A stretch of DNA of 64,000 bases from Salipiger bermudensis HTCC2601 (GCF_000153725.1 NZ_DS022276.1:1273386-1337385), one strand, 5' to 3'. Positions 1 through 9,509 are shown, numbered from the stretch's first letter. A program made the numbers and translations. Notes: generated from the sequence alone by a model not told the origin.

Positions 1-473
1 GGGCGTGGCATCGCAGACCAGCCAGCCATTCGCTGCCAGCTCCTCCTCGAGCTGCCCCGGCCCCCAGCCAGCATAGCCCAGCATCGCCATCCAGTGGCCG
101 GTCCGTCGCCCCTCGCGATGGTCTCGAGCACGTCCAGCGTGCCGGTCATCGAGAAGCCGTCATTGACCTGCAGCGTGGTCAGCCCGGACATGTAGTCGGG
201 CGAGTGCAGCACGAAGCCGCGCCCCATCTCCACCGGGCCGCCGAAATGCACCTGGCGCGGCCCGAGCCCCGGCGAGGGGGTGATCGAGAGCTGTTCGAGC
301 AGCGCCGCCATGCTCACATCCGCCGAGGGCTTGTTCACGATCAGCCCCATCGCCCCTTCCTCGGAATGGGCGCAGAGATAGATCACCGAATGCTCGAAGC
401 GCGGATCCCCCATGCCAGGCATGGCGATGAGGATCTTACCGGTGAGATCGGTCGGCTCAGAGGCGCTGTCCAT
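1..473 (-). pseudogene. algH: YqgE/AlgH family protein (UPF0301), N-terminal part, frameshifted
   Basis: Read on the minus strand from the ATG at 473, this gives a typical YqgE/AlgH N-terminus (ILIAMPGMGD, then GLIVNKP and HFGGPVE). Up to about base 101 the frame is intact, ending in [14 protein letters not shown]. From about base 100 to the window edge the family sequence ([19 protein letters not shown]) continues only in a different frame, so one base appears to be missing near 97-101; restoring one C would give CCG CGC CAC and rejoin the two halves. The role of the family is not settled. The gene runs off the left edge. Either a genuine frameshift or a sequencing error; I cannot tell which. 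Confidence 0.8.
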
Positions 474-622
474 GAGAGGGGCTTTCCGTGCAGTGTCTGC
501 ACTCAACATGGCCCCCGCCCCCGCGCGAGGCAAGGGAGGAGGTGCAACAGATCGAAACGGACACGGTAGGCTCGACTCAATGTGACTTGGCATTTCAGTC
601 CGGACTCGCCATGTGATTTAGC

Positions 623-1420
623 ATGTTGCGCCGCCTGACCTCAGCCCTTGCCACCTGTCTGGCCCTCGCCCTGCCCACCGCCCCTGCCCTCGCGCAGGAG
701 CCGGTTGAGGCACAGTTGCTGCCCGGTTGGCGGCTGGCCAATGGCGACCACGTGGCGGCACTGCATCTTGCGCTTGCGCCGGGCTGGAAGACCTACTGGC
801 GCGCCCCGGGCGATGCCGGCATCCCGCCGTCCTTCGACTGGGCCGGCTCCGAGAATGCCGGGCGGATCGATGTGCTCTGGCCGACCCCGCACGTGTTCTG
901 GCAATCCGGCATGCGCTCGGTCGGCTACAAGGACGAGCTCGTGCTGCCGCTGCGCATCACGCCGCGCGGCGACGGCCAGATCGCGCTGAAAACCGAGATG
1001 CAGCTTGGCCTGTGCAAGGACATCTGCCTGCCGCACACGCTCAAGATCGACGCCACGCTGCCTGCGGGTGGCAAGCCCGACCCCCGCATCGCCGCCGCAA
1101 TGGCCTCGGCGCCCTTCTCCGAGGCCGAGGCCTCGGTCCGCGGGGTGCGCTGCACCGTCAGCCCCGCCAAGCGCGGCCTCAAGCTGCGCGCCGAGATCGA
1201 CATGCCCGGTGCGGGCGGTCGCGAAGAGGCGGTGGTCGAGAGCGGTCAGCCGACGGTCTGGGCCGCCGAGCCAGAGACCCATCGCGAGGGCGGCACGCTG
1301 GTCACCGAGACCAAGCTCATGCACATGGACGGCAAGCCCTTCATGCTCGACCGCTCGCGCCTGCGCATCACCGTGCTGGGCAAGAGCCACGCGGTCGATA
1401 TCCAGGGCTGCGACAGCTGA
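623..1420 (+). CDS. Secreted DsbD alpha-domain-like protein (thiol:disulfide interchange family)
   Basis: 265 residues. A signal peptide covers residues 1-24, ending in ALAQ, so the protein is periplasmic. The body matches the N-terminal domain family of DsbD, with GWKTYWRAPGDAG near residue 54 and the cysteine pair Cys131/Cys135 in LGLCKDICLPH. Unlike full DsbD there is no transmembrane electron-transfer domain and no thioredoxin domain, so this is a stand-alone alpha domain that must receive electrons from another protein, for example a CcdA-type carrier elsewhere. It is divergent from algH, a common arrangement in this group. The ATG at 623 was chosen because it gives the signal peptide. 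The family call is good; the substrate is unknown. Confidence 0.85.
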   Translation: MLRRLTSALATCLALALPTAPALAQEPVEAQLLPGWRLANGDHVAALHLALAPGWKTYWRAPGDAGIPPSFDWAGSENAGRIDVLWPTPHVFWQSGMRSVGYKDELVLPLRITPRGDGQIALKTEMQLGLCKDICLPHTLKIDATLPAGGKPDPRIAAAMASAPFSEAEASVRGVRCTVSPAKRGLKLRAEIDMPGAGGREEAVVESGQPTVWAAEPETHREGGTLVTETKLMHMDGKPFMLDRSRLRITVLGKSHAVDIQGCDS

Positions 1421-1464
1421 GACGCCGCGCGCCGGTCCGCGGCTGACGCCTTGCGCGCCCGGCC

Positions 1465-4400
1465 TCAGGCCGACCCGGAGCGCCGGCTGAGCGCGAAGGC
1501 CAGCGCGGCGATGGCCCAGATCACAAGCACCGCCGCGCCGACACCGCCCGCGAAGAGCAGGAACCCCGCCATCATCGGTGAGAGCATCTCCAGCGCCGGC
1601 AGCGCCAGTGGCCTCCAGAGCGCCCCGTTGACCGCGACATAACCCATGGTGGCGACAAGCCAGCCCAGAACACCCGCGAACGCCATCAGCATCAGGGCGC
1701 GCACCCGCGCGTGGCGGAAGCGCAGGCCGCGACGGAAGGCGGCGACATGGCGCGCGATATCGTGTTGCACGGCGATCAGAGCCGGCACCACCAGCAGCAC
1801 CAGCACCATGCCGAAGCCCAGCCCGTAGCACAGCGTGATCACCGTGGGCTTGAGGAACTGCGCGTCGGCCGAGCGCTCGTAGAGCAGAGGCGCAAGGCCG
1901 AGCACGGTGGTGGCGGTGGTCAGGAACACCGGACGCAGACGGTCGGCGGCGCCATCGATGATGGCCTGAAGGATGCCGCGGTCGGGCGCGTATTCGTCGA
2001 TCTGCGTCACCAGCACGATGGAGTCGTTGATGATGATGCCGGTCATGCCCAGCAGGCCGACCACCGTGAACATCGACAGAGGCACATCCCACGCGGCGTG
2101 GCCGTAGATCGTTCCGACCAGCCCGAAGGGAATGATCGACATAACCACCAGCGGTCGTGTCCAGCTGGCAAAAACCCATGACAGCACGAGGTAGATCCCC
2201 AGCAACACCAGCACCAGCCCGGTCAAGGCGTCGGAAAGGAAAGCGTCTTCCTGCTCGGAGAGCCCCGCAAGCCGCCATTCCACCTGCCGGGTGGCGGCGA
2301 TCTCGGGCAGGATCTCCTGCTCGAGCGCCTGCATTACCTCGGTGGCGCGCGCCGGATCGTCCTCGGAGATATCGCCTGTGACCGAGATCACCCGCAATCC
2401 GTTCTCGCGCCGGACCGTGGAGAAACCCGTGGTGCGCGAGACGCTGACGATATCGGCCAGCGGCACGTAGGCCCCGTCGGGGGTGCGCATCTGCATCCGC
2501 TCGAGGAAATCCGCGGTCTGCTCGCCCTCAGGCAGTTCGACCCGGATCGCGGCGCTGCGCGGACCGTCGGGATAGGTCGCCGCCTCGATACCGGCCACGC
2601 GGTTTCGCAGCACCCGGCCCAGCGCGTCGATGGTGAAACCGAGCGCCTTGCCTTGCGGCGTCAGTTCGAGCACCAGCTCGTCCATGTCGTAGGACAGGTT
2701 GTCCTCGACCGCCGAGACCTCGGGGAAGCGCAGAAGCTCCTCCTGCAGGTCCAGAGAGGCCCCCTTGAGCGTGTCGGAGTCGGCGCCGAAGAACTGCACG
2801 TCGAGCGCATCGCCGCCAGGGCCCGAGCGCCAGCCGCGGAAGCTGACCACCTCGAGCAGCGGGTGTCGCTCGACCCGCTCCTGCAGCTCGCCCACGAAGG
2901 CAAAGCTGGAATAGGGGCGCAGGTCGGCGTCGATCAGCTCGATCGAGATCGCCCCGAGCTGATCCTCGTCCTTGCTTTCGGTTCCGGCAAGGCCGCGCCC
3001 GGCGCTGCCGCCGATCTCGGCGATCATGTAGTCGATCGGGTCGAGCCCGTAGCGCTCCTCGTACTCCCGTCCCAGCGCCTCGGCGCTTTGTTGCAGCAGA
3101 CGCATCTGGGCCAGCGTGTCCTCGCGCGTGGCGCCGGGCGCCATGGCGTAGTTGCCGGTGACCGAGGGCTGCTCGGGCGAGTTGAAGAAGCGCCACTGCA
3201 CGTCGCCTCGGATGAACAGCGCCGCCTGCGAGGCGAAGGCCAGCACCGCGAGCGCCAGCACCACGTAGCGCCCCCGGATCACCCCCGCCATGAGCGGCCG
3301 GAACAGCCGCTCGCGCACCCAGCGGAAGCCGCGGTTCACCAGCCGCGAGGGCAGGTCGTACCAGTGCTCCTTCTTGGCCGAGGCGATGGCATGGGCCATG
3401 TGGTTGGGCAGGATCAGGAAGCACTCCACCAACGAGGCGATCAGCACCATGATGACGGTGAAGGGAATGTCCTGGATCATGTCGCCGAAGCGCCCGCCAA
3501 TCGCGGTCAGGCCGAAGAAGGCGATGATCGTGGTGAGCGTCGAGGAGAACACCGGCAGCGCCATGCGCTGCGCCGCGGTCTCGGCCGCCTGCACCGGGCC
3601 CAGCCCGTGCCGCGACATGTGATCGGCGTGCTCGCCCACCACGATGGCGTCGTCGACCACGATGCCCAGCGTGATGATCAGCGCGAAGAGCGAGATCATG
3701 TTGATCGTCAGGCCCGAGGCATACATCAGCGCCAGCGCTGCCAGCATGGCGGTGGGAATGCCCGCCGCCACCCAGATCGCGATGCGCGCGTTCAGGAACA
3801 GGAACAGCAGCACCACCACCAGCACCAGCCCCATGGCGCCGTTGTCGAGCAGGATGTTGAGCCGCCCGGAGATCGCCTCGGCGCGGGTGCGGATCAGGTC
3901 GACCCGCGTGCCCTCGGGCAGCGAGGCCTGGAACGCGCGCGCGACCTCTTCGACCTGGCGCTGGATCTCGATAGCATCGCCCTGCGCCGAGCGGTCGACC
4001 CGCACCGAGATCGCCGGGTTGTCGCCGACGAAATAGGTCCGCGCCCGGTCGATCCCCTCGCGCCGCACGTGCGCCACGTCGCCCACGGTGAGCTTGGTGC
4101 CATCGGCCTCCGAGCGCAGCACGATCGCCTCGATGGCCTCGGCGCTGCGTGTCTCGACCCCGGTGCGCACGCGGGCATTGGCACCGCTCACGTCACCGGC
4201 CGGGTTGGCGTTGACCTCGCCGGCAATAGCGTCCGAGATCTCCTGCATGGTCACGTCATGACCGATGAGATTCCGGGACGGCACCTCGACGATAACCTGC
4301 GGCGCGGCGACGCCGCGGATCGTGGTGCGGGTGACGCCCTCGGCAAAGAGGCGGATCACGAACTCGTCGGCAAAGCGGCCGAGTTGATCGACCGCCACCG

Positions 4401-4854
4401 GCCCGGTGATCACCACGTCGGTCACCCGGTCGCGCCAGCCGCCGCTGCGGATCGTCGGGTCGTCGGCATCTTCGGGCAGGTCGGTGACCGTGTCGATGGC
4501 GGTCTCGACATCGTCTACCGCCTTCATCATGTCGTAGCCCGGCTCGAACTCGAGGTCGATCCGGGCGCTGCCCTCACGCGACAGGCTGGTGGTGTCGACC
4601 ACCCCCTCGACTGCCAGCAGCGTCGGCTCGAGCAACTGCACGATGCCGGAATCCACATCCTCGGCCCCGGCTCCGTCCCAGCTCACGTTCACCGTGACAT
4701 CGTCGTCGATCACATCGGGAAAGAACTGCGCCCGCATGTTCGGACCGGCAAGCAGCCCGGCAGCCACGAGGATCACCAGAAGCAGGTTCGCGACGGTCGG
4801 GTGGCGGGTGAAATAACTGAGGATGCCGCTGGCCTGTCCGGGGATCTGGCGCAT
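1465..4854 (-). CDS. RND-family efflux transporter permease subunit
   Basis: 1129 residues. An inner-membrane proton-driven exporter of the AcrB/MdtBC superfamily: N-terminal transmembrane segment near residues 21-40, the charged TM4 motif GIVVDDAIVVGEHAD near residue 398, two large periplasmic loops, and a second transmembrane half with LLGMTGIIINDSIVLV. The typical family length is about 1030-1050 residues. Here about 100 extra C-terminal residues follow the last canonical segment and contain two further hydrophobic stretches (about 1052-1075 and 1094-1122). It lies 3 bases downstream of its adaptor gene and is cotranscribed with it. No TolC-type outer-membrane gene is adjacent. The substrate cannot be deduced; drugs or lipophilic compounds are more likely than metals. 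Confidence 0.93.
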   Translation of the reverse strand: MRQIPGQASGILSYFTRHPTVANLLLVILVAAGLLAGPNMRAQFFPDVIDDDVTVNVSWDGAGAEDVDSGIVQLLEPTLLAVEGVVDTTSLSREGSARIDLEFEPGYDMMKAVDDVETAIDTVTDLPEDADDPTIRSGGWRDRVTDVVITGPVAVDQLGRFADEFVIRLFAEGVTRTTIRGVAAPQVIVEVPSRNLIGHDVTMQEISDAIAGEVNANPAGDVSGANARVRTGVETRSAEAIEAIVLRSEADGTKLTVGDVAHVRREGIDRARTYFVGDNPAISVRVDRSAQGDAIEIQRQVEEVARAFQASLPEGTRVDLIRTRAEAISGRLNILLDNGAMGLVLVVVLLFLFLNARIAIWVAAGIPTAMLAALALMYASGLTINMISLFALIITLGIVVDDAIVVGEHADHMSRHGLGPVQAAETAAQRMALPVFSSTLTTIIAFFGLTAIGGRFGDMIQDIPFTVIMVLIASLVECFLILPNHMAHAIASAKKEHWYDLPSRLVNRGFRWVRERLFRPLMAGVIRGRYVVLALAVLAFASQAALFIRGDVQWRFFNSPEQPSVTGNYAMAPGATREDTLAQMRLLQQSAEALGREYEERYGLDPIDYMIAEIGGSAGRGLAGTESKDEDQLGAISIELIDADLRPYSSFAFVGELQERVERHPLLEVVSFRGWRSGPGGDALDVQFFGADSDTLKGASLDLQEELLRFPEVSAVEDNLSYDMDELVLELTPQGKALGFTIDALGRVLRNRVAGIEAATYPDGPRSAAIRVELPEGEQTADFLERMQMRTPDGAYVPLADIVSVSRTTGFSTVRRENGLRVISVTGDISEDDPARATEVMQALEQEILPEIAATRQVEWRLAGLSEQEDAFLSDALTGLVLVLLGIYLVLSWVFASWTRPLVVMSIIPFGLVGTIYGHAAWDVPLSMFTVVGLLGMTGIIINDSIVLVTQIDEYAPDRGILQAIIDGAADRLRPVFLTTATTVLGLAPLLYERSADAQFLKPTVITLCYGLGFGMVLVLLVVPALIAVQHDIARHVAAFRRGLRFRHARVRALMLMAFAGVLGWLVATMGYVAVNGALWRPLALPALEMLSPMMAGFLLFAGGVGAAVLVIWAIAALAFALSRRSGSA

Positions 4855-4857
4855 CGG

Positions 4858-6321
4858 TCAGCCTCCCATCCGGGCTTCGATGCGCTGCACCACCTGCGCC
4901 GGAACCCGGTCCTGCGACAGCTGGGCAAGGATGCGCTCCTTGTCACCGTCCGGCATGCCGTTCGCCCCCTCGACAAAGGCCATGAGGCGCGCCCGCCGAT
5001 CATCGGTCAGCTCGAGCATCTCGGCCTGCGACGGCGGCGCTTCGGGTGCCGCGGCGCCGCGCAACGGCCGGACCTTGATGCCGGCGCCCAGAAGCGGCGT
5101 GCGCTGCATCACCACGTCGCGCCCCTCGAGCGCCTCGCCGCGCAGGAGCACGTCGTCCCCCTGACGCCGCACCAGCGTGACCTGCACGCTCTCGAGCCGC
5201 TCGTCTTCTCCGACCACCAGCACCGCGCCCGCCGGGTCGAGTGCCGTTGCAGGCAGCCGCGCCACCCGCTCGAGCGCCGGCTCGGTCACGTCGACAGTGA
5301 CGAAATCACCGGGCTTGAACCCCGCCGCCTGATCCAGCGTGGCATAGAGCACCCGGCCGGTCTGGCCCTCGCCCACCGCCGCGCCCTCGCGCGAGAGCGT
5401 GCCCGTGGCCACGAGATTGCCGCCGTAGAGCTCCAGCCGTGCCGTCACCGGCACCCGCCGCAGCCGTCCGCTGTCGTCCAGCAGCCGCGCATATTGCAGG
5501 GTCGAGACCCGGAAGGCGACCTCGAGCGCGTCGGGGTCGATCATCACCGCGAGCTGCTCGTTGGCCGAGACCCGCCGCCCGGCCACCACCGCCACGTCGC
5601 TGAGCTGGGCCGCGAACTCGGCGCGGATCTCGGTCTCGTCGACCCGGCGTTGGGCGTCGTCCCGGGCGATCCGTGCACGGGTCAGGCTGGTTTGCGCCTG
5701 ATCCACCCGCGCCTCGGCCAGCGCCAGAGACTGCCGCGCCGTGACCACCGCCTGCCGCGCCGACGAGGCTGTGAGTTCCGCCTCTTCGACCGCCGCGGCT
5801 GTGCCCACGTCGCGCGCCGCGAGATCGGTCTGGCGCTCGAAGGCGCGTTGCCGCAGCGCTGCCTGCTCCCGGGCCGCCGTCAGCGCATCCTGCTCGAGCG
5901 CCACCGCCCGGCGCGCCTCGCGCAGCTCGGCCTCGGCATCGACCACGGCGCTCTCGGTGCGCGCCAGCTCGGCTTCCATGTCGGCCGGATCGATGCGCGC
6001 CAGCACCTCGCCCGCCTCGACACGGCCGCCTTCGACGAAATCCGGGGCCAGATCGATCAGCGTGCCCTCGATGGCGCTGCGCAGCTCCAGCGTGCGGCGG
6101 CTCTGGACCTCGCCAAAGGCGGTCAGAACCGGCGTCACCGTCTCGAAGCGCGCCGGTGTGACGTTGACCGCGAACACCCGCTCGCGCGCCTCTGGCACGC
6201 GCGGTTCGTCGTTCAGCCGCGCCTCGACCGCATCACGCACCAGCGCCCCGGCATAGACCAGGAGGCCGAGCGTGAGAGAGAGCAGAAAGAGCCCGACGAG
6301 GCTCTGACGAAGGAAACGCAT
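4858..6321 (-). CDS. RND efflux periplasmic adaptor subunit (HlyD/MFP family)
   Basis: 487 residues. An N-terminal hydrophobic anchor (residues about 7-28) is followed by the split lipoyl/barrel-sandwich domain (EVQSRRTLELRSAIEGTL, then ARIDPADMEAEL), a long Ala/Glu/Arg-rich coiled-coil hairpin (about 125-235), and beta-barrel and membrane-proximal domains. This is the standard membrane-fusion protein that links an RND pump to an outer-membrane channel. A C-terminal tail of about 55 residues after the last barrel strand is predicted mostly helical and is not typical of all family members. First gene of a two-gene operon with the pump, spaced by 3 bases. Confidence 0.92.
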   Translation of the reverse strand: MRFLRQSLVGLFLLSLTLGLLVYAGALVRDAVEARLNDEPRVPEARERVFAVNVTPARFETVTPVLTAFGEVQSRRTLELRSAIEGTLIDLAPDFVEGGRVEAGEVLARIDPADMEAELARTESAVVDAEAELREARRAVALEQDALTAAREQAALRQRAFERQTDLAARDVGTAAAVEEAELTASSARQAVVTARQSLALAEARVDQAQTSLTRARIARDDAQRRVDETEIRAEFAAQLSDVAVVAGRRVSANEQLAVMIDPDALEVAFRVSTLQYARLLDDSGRLRRVPVTARLELYGGNLVATGTLSREGAAVGEGQTGRVLYATLDQAAGFKPGDFVTVDVTEPALERVARLPATALDPAGAVLVVGEDERLESVQVTLVRRQGDDVLLRGEALEGRDVVMQRTPLLGAGIKVRPLRGAAAPEAPPSQAEMLELTDDRRARLMAFVEGANGMPDGDKERILAQLSQDRVPAQVVQRIEARMGG

Positions 6322-6420
6322 GCCGTAACTTCCCGTTGTGTCGGGTTCTGAAGACCCTTTCAGGATATCATATGTGTGCGGTCGCAGCCGCGCGCCACCG
6401 TATTCATACGCGCCAGATGA

Positions 6421-6963
6421 TCACTTCCGTCGCTGATGTTCGTCGAGACGAGGAAAAATCTCGACAAAATTGCAGGGCCGATGCCGGTAATCGAGCTGGA
6501 AGGCGAGGATCTCATCCCAGGCATCCTTGCAGGCGCCGGTGCTGCCGGGCAGCGCAAAGAGATAGGTGCCGCCCGCCACGCCACCGGTGGCGCGGCTCTG
6601 CACCGCGCTGGTGCCGATCTTCTTCATCGACACGATGGTGAAGACCGTCCCGAAGGCCTCGATCTCCTTCTCATAGACATCGCGATGCGCCTCGACGGTC
6701 ACGTCGCGCCCGGTGAGCCCGGTGCCGCCGGTCGACAGGATCACGTCGATCTCGCCGTCGGCGACCCAGGCGCGCAGCTGCGCGGCGATCTTGTCGCGGT
6801 CGTCGGTACAGATCGCCCGCGCCGCCAGGTCGTGCCCGGCCTCGGTCAGCCGCTGCACCAGCGTGTCGCCGGAGCGGTCCTCGGCAAGCGAGCGGCTGTC
6901 GCTGACGGTGAGCACGGCGATGCGGACGGGGATGAATTGCTTGGTTTCGTCGATACGGGACAT
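6421..6963 (-). CDS. moaB: Molybdenum cofactor biosynthesis protein B
   Basis: 180 residues from the ATG at 6963; a longer frame upstream overlaps the next gene and is not needed. It has the MoaB/MogA fold signature: VLTVSDSR near the N-terminus and [14 protein letters not shown] in the middle, where the GGTG loop binds molybdopterin. Enzymes of this family adenylate molybdopterin before metal insertion. The gene follows the secreted unknown at 6984 and the glycosylase at 7544 on the same strand, probably as an operon. No other Moco genes are in the window. Confidence 0.93.
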   Translation of the reverse strand: MSRIDETKQFIPVRIAVLTVSDSRSLAEDRSGDTLVQRLTEAGHDLAARAICTDDRDKIAAQLRAWVADGEIDVILSTGGTGLTGRDVTVEAHRDVYEKEIEAFGTVFTIVSMKKIGTSAVQSRATGGVAGGTYLFALPGSTGACKDAWDEILAFQLDYRHRPCNFVEIFPRLDEHQRRK

Positions 6964-6983
6964 TCCGGGCTTCCGAAGACTTC

Positions 6984-7547
6984 TCAGTGGCAAGGGGCGG
7001 TCACGGGCAGGCGCGGCATCTCGAAGATCTTGCCGAAGCGCCGCAGGGACGGATCCTCGGCTATATGCGCGGCAAATGCCAGCGGCGCGGCGTCGCGGGC
7101 AGCACACGAGAGCGCGAGCTTGGAGCGTTCGCGCGCCAACGCCGCCTGCATCGCGCGGCGGGCCTGCGCCTGATCCATCGCCGGAACCGTGTTGGCGGCA
7201 AAGAATGCCACCCCGCGCAGGAGCTGCCCCGCCACCCGGTCGCGCTGCCGTTCCGAGAACAGGTCCGGGCAGCTCAGCACCGCCGCCGCGGCCGTCACCA
7301 GTCGCCCGAGGGCGCAGCCTGCCGGGCCCCAGCCGCTCTGGTCGGTGGCGCGCACCCGCGCCCCGCGCCGCTCGACGATCACCGGCCCCGGCAACTCCAG
7401 ATATTCCGTCCCCGGCGACGGGCGCTGCACCGCGTCAGCCTCGCGCGCGAAGAGCCGGTCGTAGTCGATGGTGAAGCCCGGCGCCTCGGCAAGGGCCGGG
7501 CCGGACGCAAGCGCCACCGCAAGACACACGGCGCAAAGCCGGCTCAC
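6984..7547 (-). CDS. Secreted protein of unknown function
   Basis: 187 residues from a GTG at 7547 that overlaps the stop codon of the upstream glycosylase gene (GTGA), so translation is probably coupled. The first 20 or so residues ([20 protein letters not shown]) form a signal peptide. The mature part contains four cysteines, an Arg/Gln-rich helical region and the phrase LELPGPVIVERRG. I do not recognise the family. Codon use looks like that of its neighbours and the frame is clean. The even number of cysteines suggests periplasmic disulfides, which is inference only. Confidence 0.75.
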   Translation of the reverse strand: MSRLCAVCLAVALASGPALAEAPGFTIDYDRLFAREADAVQRPSPGTEYLELPGPVIVERRGARVRATDQSGWGPAGCALGRLVTAAAAVLSCPDLFSERQRDRVAGQLLRGVAFFAANTVPAMDQAQARRAMQAALARERSKLALSCAARDAAPLAFAAHIAEDPSLRRFGKIFEMPRLPVTAPCH

Positions 7548-8338
7548 GCTCCGGCCCGGAGCTTTGCCTTGAGCTCCAGCAGGTCGGCCCAGGCCTCGCG
7601 CTTCATCTGCGGCTGGCGCAGCAGGTAGGCGGGATGGAACATCGGCAGCGCCGGCAGGCCCTGCGCCTCGGCCCATTTGCCGCGCAGCCGGGTGATGCCG
7701 CGCCGGCCAAGAAGTGCATCGCAGGAGATGTTGCCCATCACCACCAGCACCTCTGGCGCGACCAGCGCGATGTGCCGGGCCAGGAACGGCGTCAGCATGG
7801 CGATCTCGTCGGGCTTGGGGTCGCGGTTCTGCGGCGGGCGCCAGGGCAGCACGTTGGTGATATAGACGTTCTCCGCCCGCGACAGGCCGATGGCCCCGAG
7901 CATGCGGTCGAGCAACTGCCCGGCCCGGCCCACGAAGGGCTTGCCCTGCAGGTCCTCGTCGCGCCCGGGCGCTTCGCCCACGATCATCACCCGCGCCTGC
8001 GCCACGCCGTCGCTGAACACGAGGTTGCGGGCACCGCGCCTGAGCTCGCAATGCTCGAACGCCGCCATCGCCTCGCGCAGATCGTCGAGCGTGGCCGCCG
8101 CCGCCGCGGCCTGCTGCGCCACGGCCACCGGGTCCGGCCCCTCGTCGATCTTCGGTGGCGGCATCGCGCCGCCCCTGGCCGGAGCCTGCGCCACGGCGGC
8201 GGCTTCCCGAGCCGCCTGCAGCTCGATCTCCGCGGCAAAGCGGTCGACCGCCGTGTCGCCGATCGCCTCGTCGGCGCCCAGCTCAAGCTGCCACTCCAGC
8301 GCCGCGCGGGCGTAATGCCAGTCCAGTCCCGAATCCAT
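7544..8338 (-). CDS. Uracil-DNA glycosylase, family 4-like
   Basis: 264 residues. Removes uracil from DNA in base-excision repair. Family motifs are clear: GEAPGRDED at residues 121-129 (catalytic water loop), [26 protein letters not shown], and the uracil-binding HPAYLL at 235-240. The first 90 residues are a low-complexity, Ala-rich extension. Classic family 4 enzymes bind a 4Fe-4S cluster with four cysteines; this protein has only Cys97 and Cys206 and so cannot bind one in the usual way. It belongs with the alphaproteobacterial cluster-free relatives. The start at 8338 faces the pyrB control region. Confidence 0.9.
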   Translation of the reverse strand: MDSGLDWHYARAALEWQLELGADEAIGDTAVDRFAAEIELQAAREAAAVAQAPARGGAMPPPKIDEGPDPVAVAQQAAAAAATLDDLREAMAAFEHCELRRGARNLVFSDGVAQARVMIVGEAPGRDEDLQGKPFVGRAGQLLDRMLGAIGLSRAENVYITNVLPWRPPQNRDPKPDEIAMLTPFLARHIALVAPEVLVVMGNISCDALLGRRGITRLRGKWAEAQGLPALPMFHPAYLLRQPQMKREAWADLLELKAKLRAGA

Positions 8339-8440
8339 GCGGGCGATCTTAGAGCCAGCGCGCGACGACGGAAATCCCTGCCGTCTTCTCCATGTTTCAA
8401 ATACTCACGATCCGGCCTCCGCCACGAGGCGCACCGCCGT

Positions 8441-8493
8441 CCCGCATCCCGGGCGCACGGGGTGGGTGGGCGGGAGTGTGCCCGGGATGCGGG
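8441..8493. repeat. Long inverted repeat upstream of pyrB
   Basis: A perfect 14-bp inverted repeat (CCCGCATCCCGGGC at 8441-8454 against its complement at 8480-8493). With one G-T step the stem extends to 18 bp and encloses a 17-base loop. It sits directly upstream of the predicted pyrB promoter and is followed by no T-run, so it is not an obvious terminator. It may be a protein-binding dyad or a transcription barrier between the divergent genes. Confidence 0.7.
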
Positions 8494-8501
8494 GCTGCCA
8501 C

Positions 8502-8530
8502 TTGTCGCGCCCCCTCACGGTTCTTATACA
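8502..8530 (+). promoter_or_regulatory. Predicted sigma-70 promoter of the pyrB operon
   Basis: A -35 element TTGTCG (8502-8507) and a -10 element TATACA (8525-8530) are separated by exactly 17 bp. The predicted transcript starts near 8537, giving a leader of roughly 20 bases before the pyrB ATG at 8559. That is too short for a classical UTP attenuator. Confidence 0.6.
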
Positions 8531-8558
8531 CGCAGGCAATCTTTCACGGAGCTTCGCC

Positions 8559-9509
8559 ATGCGTTTCGACCAGCGTCACCTTCTGGGCATCGAGCCCCTG
8601 CGCCCCGACGAAATCACCACGTTGCTCGACCTCGCCGAACAGTACGTGACCCTGTCGCGGCGGCGCGAGAAGCACTCCAACGTGCTCTCCGGCCTGACCC
8701 AGATCAACATGTTCTTCGAGAACTCCACCCGCACGCAGGCCAGCTTCGAGATCGCCGGCCAGCGCCTCGGCGCGGACGTGATGAACATGGCGATGCAGGC
8801 CAGCTCGATCAAGAAGGGCGAGACCCTGATCGACACCGCGCTGACGCTGAACGCCATGCATCCCGACCTGCTGGTGGTGCGCCACCCGCATTCCGGCGCC
8901 GTCGATCTGCTGGCCCAGAAGGTCAACTGCGCCGTGCTCAACGCCGGCGACGGCCGCCATGAGCACCCGACCCAGGCGCTGCTCGACGCGCTCACCATCC
9001 GCCGCGCCAAGGGCCGCCTGCACCGGCTCAACATCGCGATCTGCGGCGACATCGCCCATTCCCGCGTGGCGCGCTCCAACATCCTGCTGCTGCAGAAGAT
9101 GGAAAACCGCGTCCGCCTCGTCGGACCCTCGACCCTGATCCCCGCCGGCATGTCCGAGTTCGGCGTCGAGATCTACGACGACATGCGCAAGGGGCTCGAG
9201 GATGTCGACGTGGTGATGATGCTGCGGCTGCAGAAGGAGCGCATGGATGGCGGCTTCATCCCCTCCGAACGCGAATACTACCACCGCTGGGGGCTCGACG
9301 CCGACAAGCTCTCCCATGCCAAGCCCGACGCCATCGTCATGCACCCGGGCCCGATGAACCGCGGCGTCGAGATCGACGGCACCATCGCCGACGACATCAA
9401 CCGCTCGGTGATCCAGGAGCAGGTCGAGATGGGCGTCGCGGTGCGCATGGCGGCGATGGACCTTCTGGCGCGCAATCTCCGCGCCCGGCCCACGGAACTC
9501 TCCGCATGA
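8559..9509 (+). CDS. pyrB: Aspartate carbamoyltransferase catalytic subunit
   Basis: 316 residues. Condenses carbamoyl phosphate with aspartate, the committed step of pyrimidine synthesis. The carbamoyl-phosphate loop STRT is at residues 56-59 within [21 protein letters not shown] and MHPGPMNRG are present. No regulatory pyrI follows. Instead the operon contains a dihydroorotase-like pseudoenzyme, as in bacteria whose ATCase assembles with an inactive dihydroorotase. The start is the ATG at 8559, the usual N-terminus ([11 protein letters not shown]); upstream in-frame codons lie in the promoter. The stop overlaps the next start (ATGA). Confidence 0.97.
   Translation: MRFDQRHLLGIEPLRPDEITTLLDLAEQYVTLSRRREKHSNVLSGLTQINMFFENSTRTQASFEIAGQRLGADVMNMAMQASSIKKGETLIDTALTLNAMHPDLLVVRHPHSGAVDLLAQKVNCAVLNAGDGRHEHPTQALLDALTIRRAKGRLHRLNIAICGDIAHSRVARSNILLLQKMENRVRLVGPSTLIPAGMSEFGVEIYDDMRKGLEDVDVVMMLRLQKERMDGGFIPSEREYYHRWGLDADKLSHAKPDAIVMHPGPMNRGVEIDGTIADDINRSVIQEQVEMGVAVRMAAMDLLARNLRARPTELSA

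Noticed and set aside
2653-6351. Very long open frame antisense to the RND pump and adaptor genes
   Set aside because: It mirrors two clear genes, has His/Arg/Gln-rich composition and no family features; a by-product of GC-rich third positions.
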